Positions 52,016 to 60,891 are shown, counted from the first letter of the stretch. The stretch is 64,000 bases of DNA from Streptomyces sp. NBC_00353 (GCF_036108815.1 NZ_CP107985.1:4960001-5024000), one strand, 5' to 3'. Numbers and translations: made by a program. The notes: generated from the sequence alone by a model not told the origin.

Positions 52016-52498
52016 TCAGGACGCGAGGACCTCGTCGAGCAGAGCCTCGGCCTTGTCTTCGTTCGTGTTCTCCGCGAGAGCGAGCTCACTCACCAGGATC
52101 TGCCGAGCCTTGGCGAGCATGCGCTTCTCACCTGCGGAGAGTCCACGCTCGCGCTCACGACGCCACAGGTCGCGCACTACTTCGGCGACCTTGATGACAT
52201 CGCCGGAGGCGAGCTTCTCGAGATTTGCCTTGTAGCGCCGGGACCAGTTCGTCGGCTCTTCGGCGTACGGCGCGCGCAGCACCTCGAAGACCCGGTCCAG
52301 CCCCTCCTGCCCGACCACGTCGCGCACGCCCACGAACTCCGCATTGTCCGCCGGCACACGAACCGTCAAGTCGCCCTGGGCGACCTTGAGCACCAAGTAG
52401 GTCTTGTCCACGCCTTTGATCTGGCGAGTTTCGATAGCCTCGATCAGCGCGGCCCCGTGATGGGGATAGACCACGGTGTCGCCAACCTTGAACGTCAT
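52016..52498 (-). CDS. carD: CarD-family RNA polymerase-binding regulator
   Basis: A 160-residue transcription factor. The N-terminal Tudor-like RNAP-interacting domain reads MTFKVGDTVVYPHHGAALIE, with YLVLKVAQGDLTVRVPADNAE. The C-terminal helical domain binds DNA at the upstream edge of the promoter bubble and has the conserved Trp in DLWRRERERGLSAGE. CarD stabilises open complexes and is needed for rRNA and housekeeping transcription in actinobacteria. It is a single gene here, divergent from the DUF461-like lipoprotein gene with a 600-base gap. Confidence 0.95.
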   Translation of the reverse strand: MTFKVGDTVVYPHHGAALIEAIETRQIKGVDKTYLVLKVAQGDLTVRVPADNAEFVGVRDVVGQEGLDRVFEVLRAPYAEEPTNWSRRYKANLEKLASGDVIKVAEVVRDLWRRERERGLSAGEKRMLAKARQILVSELALAENTNEDKAEALLDEVLAS

Positions 52499-53095
52499 GT
52501 GACAGGTACCCCTTCCGTGGCTATCCAGAGTAACACGAGAACGGCTTCTCCTGAATGGCGTTTTCGCAGGTCAGGGCATATCTCGGGGCTTGACAACAGC
52601 AACACGAACGTGCTGCGGAAGGCTTCCGGGAGACGGTATTCGCAGGTCGGAGCGGCTGTACGGGGGAGGCGAAACGCGCACGTTACGTATCCTCGAACCC
52701 ACTCCAAAGTGGTTGAACGTCCCGGTTTGCCGGATTCCAGATGGCGGACTTTCCCTACTCCGTTCGGAGATCGATCACCCGTACGGACCTAAGTGCCGAT
52801 GGCCAATGAAATTGATCACCGCCCGGCCACTGCGGAGATTATGTGCAAGGAATGCGCCAAGGTCCGGAGAATTGATCAAGCCCGTTATGTGAACGGCCTG
52901 CAAATCGCGAGGCGGGGGCCGTGGCGGGGACCCGGTGAGGGCTCCGGTGGTGATGCCCGGGGCAGTAGGGGCGGGTCGGGTGCGGGGCGGGGACGGCGGC
53001 TCGGTAACCTAAGGCCGCTGACACACCCTTAGGGCGGCTTTACGCCGCTCGCCCCTCCGTCCGTGAAGTCGTACGTTCAAGGAGTTGCCGCAGCC
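52499..53095. other. Divergent promoter gap between carD and the lipoprotein gene
   Basis: About 600 bases containing promoters for carD (-) and the lipoprotein gene (+). Base composition is noticeably less GC-rich than in the flanking genes at 52690-52900. An open frame there with two CxxC-forming Cys (ICKECAK-like) has codon use unlike real genes and I leave it out. A TTGACA-like box occurs at 52590, without a convincing partner. Confidence 0.5.
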
Positions 53096-53806
53096 GTGAG
53101 CCGCAGCCTTCGACGCGGCGCCCTTGCCGCCGCCGCCATCGTGATCTCGATCGGCGCACTTTCCGCGTGTGGTGCCGGCAATGACGCGCAAACGCTCGAG
53201 ATCAAGCCGGACAACGCTGCCACCACCCTCGGTGACATCAAGATCCAGAACGCGAACGTCATCACCCAGCCGGAGCACGGCGCCGAGGGTCCGGCCGTCA
53301 TCGCGGCGACGGTGTTCAACAACGGCACCAAGCGCCAGACGCTCGACGCCATCACCCTGCCGGGCTCCGACGTCTCGGTGCAGCTGCACGCCGCCGAGGG
53401 CGCGGGACCGGTCGTCGTCCCGGCCGGCGGCAGGGTCGTCCTGGGCGGTGAGGGCAACGCGTCCGCCGTGATCGAGAACGGCCGCGAGGCCGCGCAGACC
53501 GGCAACGTGCAGGCGGTCGTCTTCAAGTTCAGCGAGACCGGCGACGTCCCGCTCGGCGCGTTCGTCGTCCCGGCCACCAGCTTCTTCAAGGGCTTCGGCC
53601 CGAGCTCGCTGCCGGTGGCACCGGCAAAGACGCCGGCCGCCTCGCCGGCCGCGTCCGAGACCCCGGGCGCGCCGTCCGAGGAGGCGGGCGCCGCGGGCAG
53701 CGAGAACGCCCCGGACGACGGGACGGGCGCCGCGGGCAGCGAGAACGAGACCACCCCGACCGACGCGGCCTCCGCGTCGGTGTCGACGGACACGTCGACC
53801 GACTGA
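53096..53806 (+). CDS. DUF461-like lipoprotein
   Basis: About 236 residues from GTG 53096 (VSRSLRRGALAAAAIVISIG), which follows AAGGAG. The lipobox LSAC gives a lipid-anchored Cys near residue 22. The body has a copper-chaperone-like beta-sandwich pattern (AVIAATVFNNGTKRQTLDAI, VVVPAGGRVVLGGEGN) as in the DUF461/PCuAC superfamily, though the Met/His copper ligands are not obvious. The C terminus is an Ala/Glu/Pro/Ser-rich tail with repeated GAAGSEN. It stands next to phoP with a shared hairpin at 53821. A surface or stress-linked role is likely; the function is unknown. Confidence 0.78.
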   Translation: MSRSLRRGALAAAAIVISIGALSACGAGNDAQTLEIKPDNAATTLGDIKIQNANVITQPEHGAEGPAVIAATVFNNGTKRQTLDAITLPGSDVSVQLHAAEGAGPVVVPAGGRVVLGGEGNASAVIENGREAAQTGNVQAVVFKFSETGDVPLGAFVVPATSFFKGFGPSSLPVAPAKTPAASPAASETPGAPSEEAGAAGSENAPDDGTGAAGSENETTPTDAASASVSTDTSTD

Positions 53807-53820
53807 CGTGACACATGCAT

Positions 53821-53856
53821 GACGCAGGCGCCTCCCGGACGGGGGGCGCCTGCGTC
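53821..53856. terminator. Bidirectional hairpin between the lipoprotein gene and phoP
   Basis: GACGCAGGCGCC pairs with GGCGCCTGCGTC between the convergent stop codons at 53806 and 53877. Confidence 0.88.
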
Positions 53857-53876
53857 ATGTGTGCGTGGTGGCCGGT

Positions 53877-54557
53877 TTACGGCTCGAACTTGTACCCCAG
53901 GCCTCGCACCGTGACCAGGAAGCGCGGCGCCCCCGGGTCCGGCTCGATCTTGGCGCGCAGGCGCTTGACGTGGACGTCGAGGGTCTTGGTGTCGCCCACG
54001 TAGTCCGCGCCCCAGACGCGGTCGATCAGCTGCATCCGGGTGAGCACCCGGCCCGCGTTGCGCAGCAGCATCTCCAGCAGGTCGAACTCCTTGAGCGGGA
54101 GGTCGACCTTGCCGCCGGAGACCGTGACGACGTGACGGTCCACGTCCATCCGGACCGGACCCGCCTCCAGGGCGGCCGGCGTGACCTCCTCCGGCTCGCC
54201 GCGGCGGCGCAGCACCGCGCGGATGCGGGCGACGAGCTCCCGCGAGGAGAACGGCTTGGTCACATAGTCGTCGGCTCCTATTTCCAGGCCGACGACCTTG
54301 TCGATCTCGCTGTCCTTGGCCGTGACCATGATCACGGGGACGTTGGACCTGCTGCGCAGCTGGCGGCAGACCTCGGTACCGGGCAGGCCCGGCAGCATCA
54401 GGTCGAGGAGGACGAGGTCGGCGCCGTTGCGCTCGAACTCGTCGAGCCCGTCCGGGCCGGTGGCCGCGATGGCGACCTCGAAGCCTTCCTTGCGAAGCAT
54501 GTAGGACAGGGCGTCGCTGAAGGATTCCTCATCCTCGACGACAAGCACTCGGGTCAC
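53877..54557 (-). CDS. phoP: Response regulator PhoP (OmpR family)
   Basis: A 226-residue regulator of phosphate starvation in Streptomyces, which also shapes antibiotic production. The receiver has acidic residues VEDEE, phospho-acceptor Asp52 (LLDLMLPG), Thr in MVTAKD and Lys in VTKPFSS. The winged-helix DNA-binding domain reads DLPLKEFDLLEMLLRNAGRV to LDVHVKRLRAKI and RGLGYKF. It overlaps phoR by four bases (ATGA), so phoR-phoP are coupled with phoR first. PhoP binds PHO boxes, one of which lies in the phoR-phoU gap at 55902. Confidence 0.95.
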   Translation of the reverse strand: MTRVLVVEDEESFSDALSYMLRKEGFEVAIAATGPDGLDEFERNGADLVLLDLMLPGLPGTEVCRQLRSRSNVPVIMVTAKDSEIDKVVGLEIGADDYVTKPFSSRELVARIRAVLRRRGEPEEVTPAALEAGPVRMDVDRHVVTVSGGKVDLPLKEFDLLEMLLRNAGRVLTRMQLIDRVWGADYVGDTKTLDVHVKRLRAKIEPDPGAPRFLVTVRGLGYKFEP

Positions 54558-55828
54558 GGAAGGACCTCCGGGGCAGGGAATGTTTCAAGGGAGTCGGGGT
54601 TGGCGGTCCGGTAGGTCCCGTCGTCACCGTTGACGATGAGCGATCCGCCGGATGCACGGTCTCGGTCCCGTACGGAACCCGCTTCGGGCAGCCGCAGGGT
54701 GAAGGTGGAGCCCTGGCCCTCCGAGCTCCACACGGTGACCTCCCCGCCGTGCGAGGCGGCCACATGCTTGACGATGGCGAGGCCGAGACCGGTGCCACCG
54801 GTGGCCCGTGAGCGGGCCGGGTCGACGCGGTAGAAGCGTTCGAAGACCCGCTCGCGGTCCTTCTCCGAGATGCCGATGCCCTGGTCGGTCACGGCGATCT
54901 CGATCTGGTCCCCACCCGGTACGGCCAGGCGCCTCGCGGCGATGCCGACGCGGGTGCGGGCGGGGCTGTAGTTGACGGCGTTCTCGACGAGATTGCCGAG
55001 TGCCGCGGCGAGCTGGCCGCGGTTGCCCCAGATGCGGAGCTCCGCGGTGCCCCCTGCGGCCATGGTGATCTGTTTCGTTCCGGCCTGCTGGCGGCAGCGG
55101 TCGATGGCCTCGGCGACCAGTTCGTCCACCCGGACCGGCTCGGCGTCCTCCAGCGGGTCGTCGTTCTGCACCCGGGAGAGGTCGATCAGTTCCTGTACGA
55201 GGTTGGTCAGCCGGGTCGCCTCGATCTGCATCCTGCCCGCGAACCGCTCCACCGCCTCCGGGTCGTCGGAGGCGTCCATGACGGCCTCGGAGAGCAGCGA
55301 GAGCGCACCGACCGGGGTCTTGAGCTCATGGCTGACGTTGGCGACGAAGTCGCGTCGCACCGCTTCGATACGGCGCGCCTCGGTGAGGTCCTCGACCAGC
55401 AGGAGCACCAGCCGGGAGCCCAGCGGGGCGACCCGGGCGGAGACCGCGAGGGCCTCGCCACGGCCCGTACCGCGCCGCGGGAGGTCCAGTTCGACCTGCC
55501 GTATCTCACCGTCCCGGCGGGTGTCCCTGGCCATGTGCAACATCGGCTCGACGGCCAGCCGGCCGCCCCTGACCAGGCCCAGCGCATACGCGGCGGAGCT
55601 GGCCTTGACGACACTGTCGCTCTCGTCGAGCACGACCGCGGAGGACGAGAGCACGGAGAGGACCGTGTCGACTCCGGGGGGCAGTGCCCCGTTGCTGTCG
55701 GGCCGCAGGGACGTGCGCGTCGGCTTCTTCTGGTCGCGCTCGCTCCAGCGGAACGCCAGCATGGCGATCACACCGGTACACAACCCGGCGATCGCTGCAG
55801 CTGCGGCGACCGCCGCGTTCACGTCCAT
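54554..55828 (-). CDS. phoR: Sensor histidine kinase PhoR
   Basis: A 424-residue membrane kinase. One N-terminal membrane segment (AAVAAAAAIAGLCTGVIAMLAF), then a PAS-like region (SSAVVLDESDSVVKASSAAY), the HisKA box NVSHELKTPVGALSLLSEAV with phospho-acceptor His167, and the HATPase_c domain (NLVENAVNYSPA, VTDQGIGISEKDRERVFERF, GGTGLGLAIVKHV). In Streptomyces it senses low phosphate with help from PhoU/Pst and phosphorylates PhoP. The start codon is the ATG at 55828, beginning MDVNAAV. It is divergent from phoU across the PHO box region. Confidence 0.95.
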   Translation of the reverse strand: MDVNAAVAAAAAIAGLCTGVIAMLAFRWSERDQKKPTRTSLRPDSNGALPPGVDTVLSVLSSSAVVLDESDSVVKASSAAYALGLVRGGRLAVEPMLHMARDTRRDGEIRQVELDLPRRGTGRGEALAVSARVAPLGSRLVLLLVEDLTEARRIEAVRRDFVANVSHELKTPVGALSLLSEAVMDASDDPEAVERFAGRMQIEATRLTNLVQELIDLSRVQNDDPLEDAEPVRVDELVAEAIDRCRQQAGTKQITMAAGGTAELRIWGNRGQLAAALGNLVENAVNYSPARTRVGIAARRLAVPGGDQIEIAVTDQGIGISEKDRERVFERFYRVDPARSRATGGTGLGLAIVKHVAASHGGEVTVWSSEGQGSTFTLRLPEAGSVRDRDRASGGSLIVNGDDGTYRTANPDSLETFPAPEVLP

Positions 55829-55901
55829 ACCTAAAGGTTAAGCGGGTGCGACCCCTCTCTCCCAGCCGTCCGGGTGCCTACTCGAACACTCGTCGCCCAG
55901 A

Positions 55902-55930
55902 GTTCACCGAGGGGCAAGGGTTGGTTCACT
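55902..55930. promoter_or_regulatory. PHO box in the phoR-phoU intergenic region
   Basis: GTTCACC at 55902 and GTTCACT at 55924 start exactly 22 bases apart, which equals two 11-base direct repeat units of the PhoP-binding site in Streptomyces. The site is placed to control both divergent genes, phoR-phoP and phoU. Confidence 0.82.
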
Positions 55931-56022
55931 TGGTCGGCCGGATCCGGACGCGTACGCCACGCAGGGTGAGAGCGTGGGGTTCAGACTGGCCCCGGCCTTA
56001 GTGAGGACTGGAGAGGACTTCC

Positions 56023-56700
56023 ATGCGCGACGCTTACCACGAGGAACTCGACTCGATCGGCGAAGGCCTCGTCGAAATGGCCCGGCTCGTCGGGTCGGCG
56101 ATCGGGCGGGCGACGACGTCCATGCTCGACGCCGATCTCAAGCTCGCGGAGAGCGTGATCGCCGCGGACCAGAAGGTCGACGACCTCCAGCACGACCTGG
56201 AGGCGAGGGCGATCGCCCTGCTCGCGCGCCAGCAGCCCGTAGCGACCGACCTGCGGATCGTGGTCACCTCGCTGCGGATGAGCGCCGATCTGGAGCGCTC
56301 GGGCGACCTCGCCCAGCACGTCGCCAAGCTGACCCGGCTGCGCTTCCCGGAGTCGGCGGTGCCGCACGACCTGCACGCCACCATTCTGGAGATGGGGCAG
56401 CTGGCGCAGCGGCTGATGGCCAAGGCGGCCGAGGTGATCATCACGAAGGATGTCGACCTGGCGCTCCAGCTGGAGCAGGACGACGACGAGATGGACCTGC
56501 TGCACCGCACGCTGTTCCAGCACCTGATGGACGACCGCTGGAAGCACGGCATCGAGACGGCCGTCGACGTCACGCTGCTCGGCCGTTACTACGAGCGCTT
56601 CGCCGACCACGCGGTGTCGGTCGCCAAGCGGGTCGTCTACCTGGTCACGGGCGAGCACGCCGATGACCTGCAGACGCCGACCCCGGTCGAGGGCGCGTAG
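56023..56700 (+). CDS. phoU: Phosphate signalling protein PhoU
   Basis: A 225-residue, all-helical protein of two PhoU repeats. It starts MRDAYHEELDSIGEGLVEMARLV, with the metal-binding-type Glu/Asp-rich helices (DLERSGDLAQHVAKL in the first half, GRYYERFADHAVSVAKRV in the second). PhoU damps PhoR kinase activity through the Pst transporter when phosphate is sufficient. The ATG follows a GGAGAGGA site. It is divergent from phoR-phoP, and the pst genes are not in the window. Confidence 0.95.
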   Translation: MRDAYHEELDSIGEGLVEMARLVGSAIGRATTSMLDADLKLAESVIAADQKVDDLQHDLEARAIALLARQQPVATDLRIVVTSLRMSADLERSGDLAQHVAKLTRLRFPESAVPHDLHATILEMGQLAQRLMAKAAEVIITKDVDLALQLEQDDDEMDLLHRTLFQHLMDDRWKHGIETAVDVTLLGRYYERFADHAVSVAKRVVYLVTGEHADDLQTPTPVEGA

Positions 56701-56795
56701 CGAAGACCGGGCGGCTTCTGCGCTTGTGCGCCGTCGGTGCGCCGTTCACATACGGGTCCGACTGGGCATGCAATGGGATGGGGCGGCACGCCGAC

Positions 56796-56846
56796 GTCGT
56801 ACGCCCCGGTCGTACGGCGTCGTCGGTCGTACGACCCTGTCGTACG
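56796..56846. promoter_or_regulatory. Array of four GTCGTACG boxes upstream of the Cys-rich peptide gene
   Basis: GTCGTACG begins at 56796, 56809, 56826 and 56839, with spacing 13, 17 and 13, so the array has mirror-symmetric spacing. Each box contains the palindrome CGTACG, and the third extends to the ten-base palindrome GTCGTACGAC. It ends 29 bases before the start of the small gene, where a promoter should be. I suspect a regulator-binding array. Confidence 0.7.
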
Positions 56847-56874
56847 CCTGGATGTACGTCCTTGAGGAGGAACG

Positions 56875-57015
56875 ATGGCTGACTCCCCCACGACCGACCC
56901 ACAGCAGGAGACACCCGCTGAAGTGGTCCACCTGACGGTGCTCGGCGCCTGTGGCTGCGGCTCGGGCTGCGGGTGCGGCTGCCAGTCGGGCGCCCCGTGC
57001 CAGTGCGGCGGCTAG
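56875..57015 (+). CDS. Metallothionein-like Cys-rich small peptide (46 residues)
   Basis: A short gene beginning MADSPTTDPQQETPAEVVHL and ending in a cluster of seven Cys: LGACGCGSGCGCGCQSGAPC, then QCGG. The CxC and CxCxC spacing is typical of metal-thiolate clusters. The ribosome site GAGGAGGAACG is near-perfect, six bases from the ATG. It follows phoU by 174 bases and lies behind the GTCGTACG array, which looks like a dedicated promoter region. A small thiol-rich protein next to a possible metal-responsive array points to metal binding or storage; this remains inference. A strong hairpin follows at 57046. Confidence 0.78.
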   Translation: MADSPTTDPQQETPAEVVHLTVLGACGCGSGCGCGCQSGAPCQCGG

Positions 57016-57045
57016 CTGCGACTGACCGGACGCATGCGTGCAGAC

Positions 57046-57077
57046 GGCGCCCCGCGCGGAACTCCGCGCGGGGCGCC
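57046..57077. terminator. Hairpin between the Cys-rich gene and the MFS gene
   Basis: GGCGCCCCGCGCGG pairs with CCGCGCGGGGCGCC in a stem 30 bases after the small gene stop. It can serve both the small gene and the convergent MFS gene. Confidence 0.85.
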
Positions 57078-57248
57078 GGTCCATGCCGTTTCAGGCGGCG
57101 GTGACGACACCGGTGTACCTCCTGTGGGCCCGCCGGGGCGAAGCGGCACCGGTCCCCGACCGGCGGGCCGCACCGCGCGGGCCGGCCGCCACCGCGTAGC
57201 GAACGCCGTGCGGGGGCGAGCACACCCGCACCCGCCCCCCATTGCCGG

Positions 57249-58559
57249 TCAGACCGCCGGCTCGACCACGCCCTTCGGCGCACCCGAGGCCGTGTCCGGT
57301 TCGGCCTCCGCAGCCGTCACCGCCATCACCTCGGTCGCCTTCTCCTCCGGCGGAAGCCCACGCATGAGCATCCAGTACCCGAGCGCCGCCACGGTCCCCA
57401 GCACCCCGCACATCCCCCACAGCCACTTCGCCCCGTAGTGGTCGATCACCAGACCGGACATCAGTGGGGCGACCAGCGCGGCCGCCGACCACGACATCGT
57501 GTACATGCCCTGGTAGCGGCCCCGGCCGTGGCCCGGGGAGAGGCGGACGAACAGGTTGCTCTGGACCGGTGCGTTGATGATCTCGCCGATCGTCCAGACA
57601 CAGATCGTCAGCGCGTACACGGCGACCGATCCGGCGAACGCGGTGAGCCCGAATCCGTACCCCGCCAGCAGCGACGACACGATCAGCAGCCGGCGCGGGT
57701 CGCGGTGCTGGATGAAGCGGCCGACCGGGATCTGGAGTGCCACGATCATCACACCGTTGACGGCGATGGCGGTGCCGAAGTCGGAGCTGGAGAGCCCGTC
57801 CGTGCCCATCGCGACCGGCAGCCCCACGTACCCCTGCTGGAAGATCAGCGCCACCACGAACGACAGCCCGACGACGCTCATGAACCGGCCGTCGCGCAGC
57901 ACCGTGGAGAGCCGGACTTCGGGCTCGGTCGGCAGCGTGCCGCCGACCGCCGCGGGCGCCTTCTGCGGCCGGGACTCCGGCACCTTCAGGAAGACGACGA
58001 CCGCGCAGAACAGCGTCATCGCGGCCTCGACCATGAACCCGGCGAGATAGCTGTACTCGGCGATGAACCCGGCGCCGGCGGAGGAGACCGCGAAGCCGAG
58101 GTTGACCGCCCAGTAGTTCAAGGAGAACGCCCGCACCCGGTCCTCGGGGCGGACGATGTCGGCCATCATCGCCTGCACGGCGGGCCGCGACGCGTTGCTG
58201 GCCATACCGACGACAAAGGCGACGGCGGCGATCGCGACCGGGTGGACCATGAAGCCGAGCACGGCCACCGACACGGCGGTCGAGCTCTGCGCGATCAGCA
58301 TGGTGGGCCGGCGTCCGAGCCGGTCGGTCATCACCCCGGCACCGAGCGAGGAGACGACCCCGCCCAGTCCGTGCAGCGCGGCGACCAGACCCGCGTACGA
58401 GGCGGAGTAGCCGCGGTCCAGGGTCAGGTAGAGCGCCATGAACGTGGCGACGAACGCCCCGAGCCGGTTGACCAGGGTGCTGGTCCACAGCCACCAGAAC
58501 TCTCTGGGGAGACCGGAGACGGTCTCGTGTGCGGCCCGTCTGAGACCGGCGACAGACAT
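57249..58559 (-). CDS. MFS transporter
   Basis: A 436-residue membrane carrier with about twelve hydrophobic helices. The loop 2-3 motif GAGVMTDRLGRRPTML matches the MFS signature (G-x-x-x-D-R-x-G-R-R). Other segments are FVGMASNASRPAVQAMMADIV and VWTIGEIINAPVQSNL, which resemble the drug:H+ antiporter-1 group. The substrate is not predictable. The start ATG at 58559 (MSVAGLRRAAHETVSG) is chosen because the open frame upstream has no transport character. It is divergent from gpmA with 195 bases between. Confidence 0.88.
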   Translation of the reverse strand: MSVAGLRRAAHETVSGLPREFWWLWTSTLVNRLGAFVATFMALYLTLDRGYSASYAGLVAALHGLGGVVSSLGAGVMTDRLGRRPTMLIAQSSTAVSVAVLGFMVHPVAIAAVAFVVGMASNASRPAVQAMMADIVRPEDRVRAFSLNYWAVNLGFAVSSAGAGFIAEYSYLAGFMVEAAMTLFCAVVVFLKVPESRPQKAPAAVGGTLPTEPEVRLSTVLRDGRFMSVVGLSFVVALIFQQGYVGLPVAMGTDGLSSSDFGTAIAVNGVMIVALQIPVGRFIQHRDPRRLLIVSSLLAGYGFGLTAFAGSVAVYALTICVWTIGEIINAPVQSNLFVRLSPGHGRGRYQGMYTMSWSAAALVAPLMSGLVIDHYGAKWLWGMCGVLGTVAALGYWMLMRGLPPEEKATEVMAVTAAEAEPDTASGAPKGVVEPAV

Positions 58560-58754
58560 ACGGGTTCCCCCAGGGACGTACGGAACGGATGCGGCCGGTA
58601 AGTGTCCCGACTGCAGTCCGAACATTACGAAGCAGGGGTTCCGGACCGCCACTCGATTGACGCGCGCCGTCAATCGTCCCCGGCCGCCCCCTTGCGCTGT
58701 CCGCCCTGTGACCGGGGGAGCGAGGGCCCCGGGGCTTCGATTACGCTCAGGCGC

Positions 58755-59516
58755 ATGGCCGACGCACCGTACAAGCTGATCCTCCTCCGCCACGGCGAGA
58801 GCGAATGGAACGCGAAGAACCTGTTCACCGGTTGGGTGGACGTCAACCTCACCGAGAAGGGCGAGAAGGAGGCAGTCCGCGGCGGTGAGCTGCTCAAGGA
58901 CGCCGGTCTGCTCCCCGATGTCCTGCACACCTCCCTCCAGAAGCGCGCCATCCGCACCGCCCAGCTCGCGCTGGAGGCCGCGGACCGCCACTGGATCCCG
59001 GTCCACCGCTCCTGGCGGCTGAACGAGCGCCACTACGGCGCCCTCCAGGGCAAGGACAAGGCGCAGACGCTCGCCGAGTTCGGCCAGGAGCAGTTCATGC
59101 TCTGGCGCCGCTCGTACGACACCCCGCCGCCGGCCCTCGAGGACGGCACCGAGTTCTCGCAGAGCGACGACCCGCGCTACGCCACGATCCCGAGCGAGCT
59201 GCGCCCGCGGACCGAGTGCCTCAAGGACGTCGTCGAGCGCATGCTGCCGTACTGGTACGACGACATCGTCCCGGACCTGCTGACCGGCCGCACGGTCCTG
59301 GTCGCCGCCCACGGCAACAGCCTCCGCGGCCTGGTCAAGCACCTCGACGGCATCTCCGACGCCGACATCACGGGCCTGAACATCCCGACCGGCATCCCGC
59401 TCGCCTACGAGCTGGACGCCGACTTCCGCCCCCTGAAGCCGGGCGGCACGTACCTCGACCCGGACGCGGCAGCGGCCGCCATCGAGGCCGTGAAGAACCA
59501 GGGCAAGAAGAAGTAG
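58755..59516 (+). CDS. gpmA: Phosphoglycerate mutase, 2,3-BPG-dependent
   Basis: A 253-residue glycolytic enzyme interconverting 3- and 2-phosphoglycerate. Catalytic phospho-His is in LLRHGESEWNAKNLFTGW, with Arg and Glu in TSLQKRAIRTAQLALEA and NERHYGALQGKDKAQT, and the second His in VAAHGNSLRGLVKHLDGIS. The C-terminal tail (YLDPDAAAAAIEAVKNQG) is typical of the dPGM family. The ATG at 58755 gives MADAPYKLILLRHGE. A hairpin follows 13 bases after the stop, so the gene is monocistronic and divergent from the MFS gene. Confidence 0.96.
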   Translation: MADAPYKLILLRHGESEWNAKNLFTGWVDVNLTEKGEKEAVRGGELLKDAGLLPDVLHTSLQKRAIRTAQLALEAADRHWIPVHRSWRLNERHYGALQGKDKAQTLAEFGQEQFMLWRRSYDTPPPALEDGTEFSQSDDPRYATIPSELRPRTECLKDVVERMLPYWYDDIVPDLLTGRTVLVAAHGNSLRGLVKHLDGISDADITGLNIPTGIPLAYELDADFRPLKPGGTYLDPDAAAAAIEAVKNQGKKK

Positions 59517-59529
59517 TAGGCCGAAAGAA

Positions 59530-59566
59530 AGCCCCCTACCTGCGGTTTCTCCGCGAGTAGGGGGCT
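59530..59566 (+). terminator. Hairpin after gpmA
   Basis: AGCCCCCTAC pairs with GTAGGGGGCT, followed by GTTT; an inner GCGG/CCGC pairing strengthens it. It may also serve the convergent integrase remnant. Confidence 0.85.
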
Positions 59567-59596
59567 GTTTGCTGCCCTGGGGCCGTCGCTGGGCCG

Positions 59597-60166
59597 TCAG
59601 GTGCTTGATTGGGCCGTCTCGAAGATGGCGGCCACAGCCGACCGCGTGCGCTCCTGACTGGAGGGCATCAGGTGCGCGTACACGCGAAGCGTCAGCCCAG
59701 GGTCAGAGTGGCCGAGGTACTCCGCGAGTGCCTTGACGTTCTCTCCCGCGTCCAGAAGCACCGAGGCGTAGAAGTGGCGCAGAGCATGCATTCCGTTCTC
59801 CCGCGACTCGGCGTACGGCTTGCCCCGTTCCGGGACCGGGATGATGCCGGCAGCGGCCAACGACGGCTTCCACGCTTCGTCGTTGAGGGAGGTACGCCAG
59901 ACGTGACCACCGCGCGGACCGAAGAAGATCAGGTGCTTGGTCACGAGCGGCCCGTCCGCGGTCTTCCACGGCAAAGTGACCTCGGCGGGCGGGAAACGCT
60001 TCATATGGGCCCGCAGGGAGGCGGCGACAGGGGCCGGGAGCGGGACGTCCCGAAGTTTGCCGCCCTTGGGCGGTGCGAAGACCGGTTTGCTGCGACTGAG
60101 CTTGAGCTGCTGGCCGACGTGCAGCGTGTCCGACTCGAAGTCGATCGCATCCACGGAGACGGTCGA
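59597..60166 (-). pseudogene. Tyrosine integrase, 5'-truncated
   Basis: A minus-strand frame carries the C-terminal catalytic half of a phage-type integrase: VDAIDFESDTLHVGQQLKL, FAPPKGGKLRDVPLPAPV, MHALRHFYASVLLDAGENVK (H-x-x-R-H box), EYLGHSDPGLTLRVYAHLMP (His and catalytic Tyr). The N-terminal DNA-binding part and the first catalytic Arg are missing. The frame upstream to 60283 (MAQPIQRGAVHEL) has a different character, so a deletion junction lies near 60166. It ends next to the gpmA terminator, facing it. A remnant of an integrated element, distinct from the one at 41.7 kb. Confidence 0.75.
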
Positions 60167-60342
60167 CGTTGACAGACCCCCGTGATCGACCTGATAAGGA
60201 TGAGGCTGCACCTCAAAGCCTCTGTACGACAGGGGCGCCGTCCTCAACTCATGGACGGCGCCCCGCTGGATTGGCTGAGCCATTGAGACTCCACCGACCT
60301 CGCGTGATCGTTATGGTGCGTACCACCGACAGGGGAGGTCTC

Positions 60343-60519
60343 ATGGCTGACTACGCCACCCACGCTCAAAACGCCCGCGAAATACTCCAATTGGTTGATG
60401 CGAAGTCTGCGGCCAAGAAGCGTCAATACGAAAGAGCCCTCGCGGCCGCCCAGGTCGAGGCGATCTTGGCCCTTGCCGCAGCCGTAGCCGAGCAGGGGAA
60501 AGGTGCAGACGCACGCTGA
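60343..60519 (+). CDS. Small hypothetical protein, 58 residues
   Basis: Begins MADYATHAQNAREILQLVD and is helical and Ala-rich (AAAQVEAILALAAAVAEQG). The ATG at 60343 is preceded by GGGGAGG, a strong ribosome site, which is the main evidence that it is real. The frame remains open upstream to 60169 but without coding character. Small genes of this type are common in Streptomyces integrative elements. It lies between integrase remnants, so it is probably cargo of the same element. Function unknown. Confidence 0.6.
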   Translation: MADYATHAQNAREILQLVDAKSAAKKRQYERALAAAQVEAILALAAAVAEQGKGADAR

Positions 60520-60891
60520 GCCAGCGCGTCAAACTGCTGTACAGCATCGGAGTACAGCAACCACGCCGACCCGCTATGAACGCCCTGGATCCTCAAACGC
60601 TGACCCACCAGGCCCGCAGACCTCCGCGACCCTCCCGCCCGTAGTTCGCATCGAGGGGCGATCTGACAACGGCAGCCGTGCCCGTTGCGTGCCCGGTCCG
60701 ACGGGACGCAGCGGGGACTCACGGGGAACAGCGGCACCGAACAGGCCTCAGCCCAGGTCAGCGAGTTGCCAGGTCAGCCGCTATCCGCGTACGGCGTCTT
60801 CCGAACTGGGGCTTCACTGGCCCCGCCCGACGAGGATGGTGTCCTCGTGGATCACCTTCCCGTTGAAGTACGTGCATGGGTCGGGGCGCCG

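Noticed and set aside
52793..53032. A small CxxC-containing plus-strand ORF in the carD gap
   Set aside because: Its codons show little third-position G/C bias, and it degenerates into Gly/Arg-rich sequence. No ribosome site stands out.
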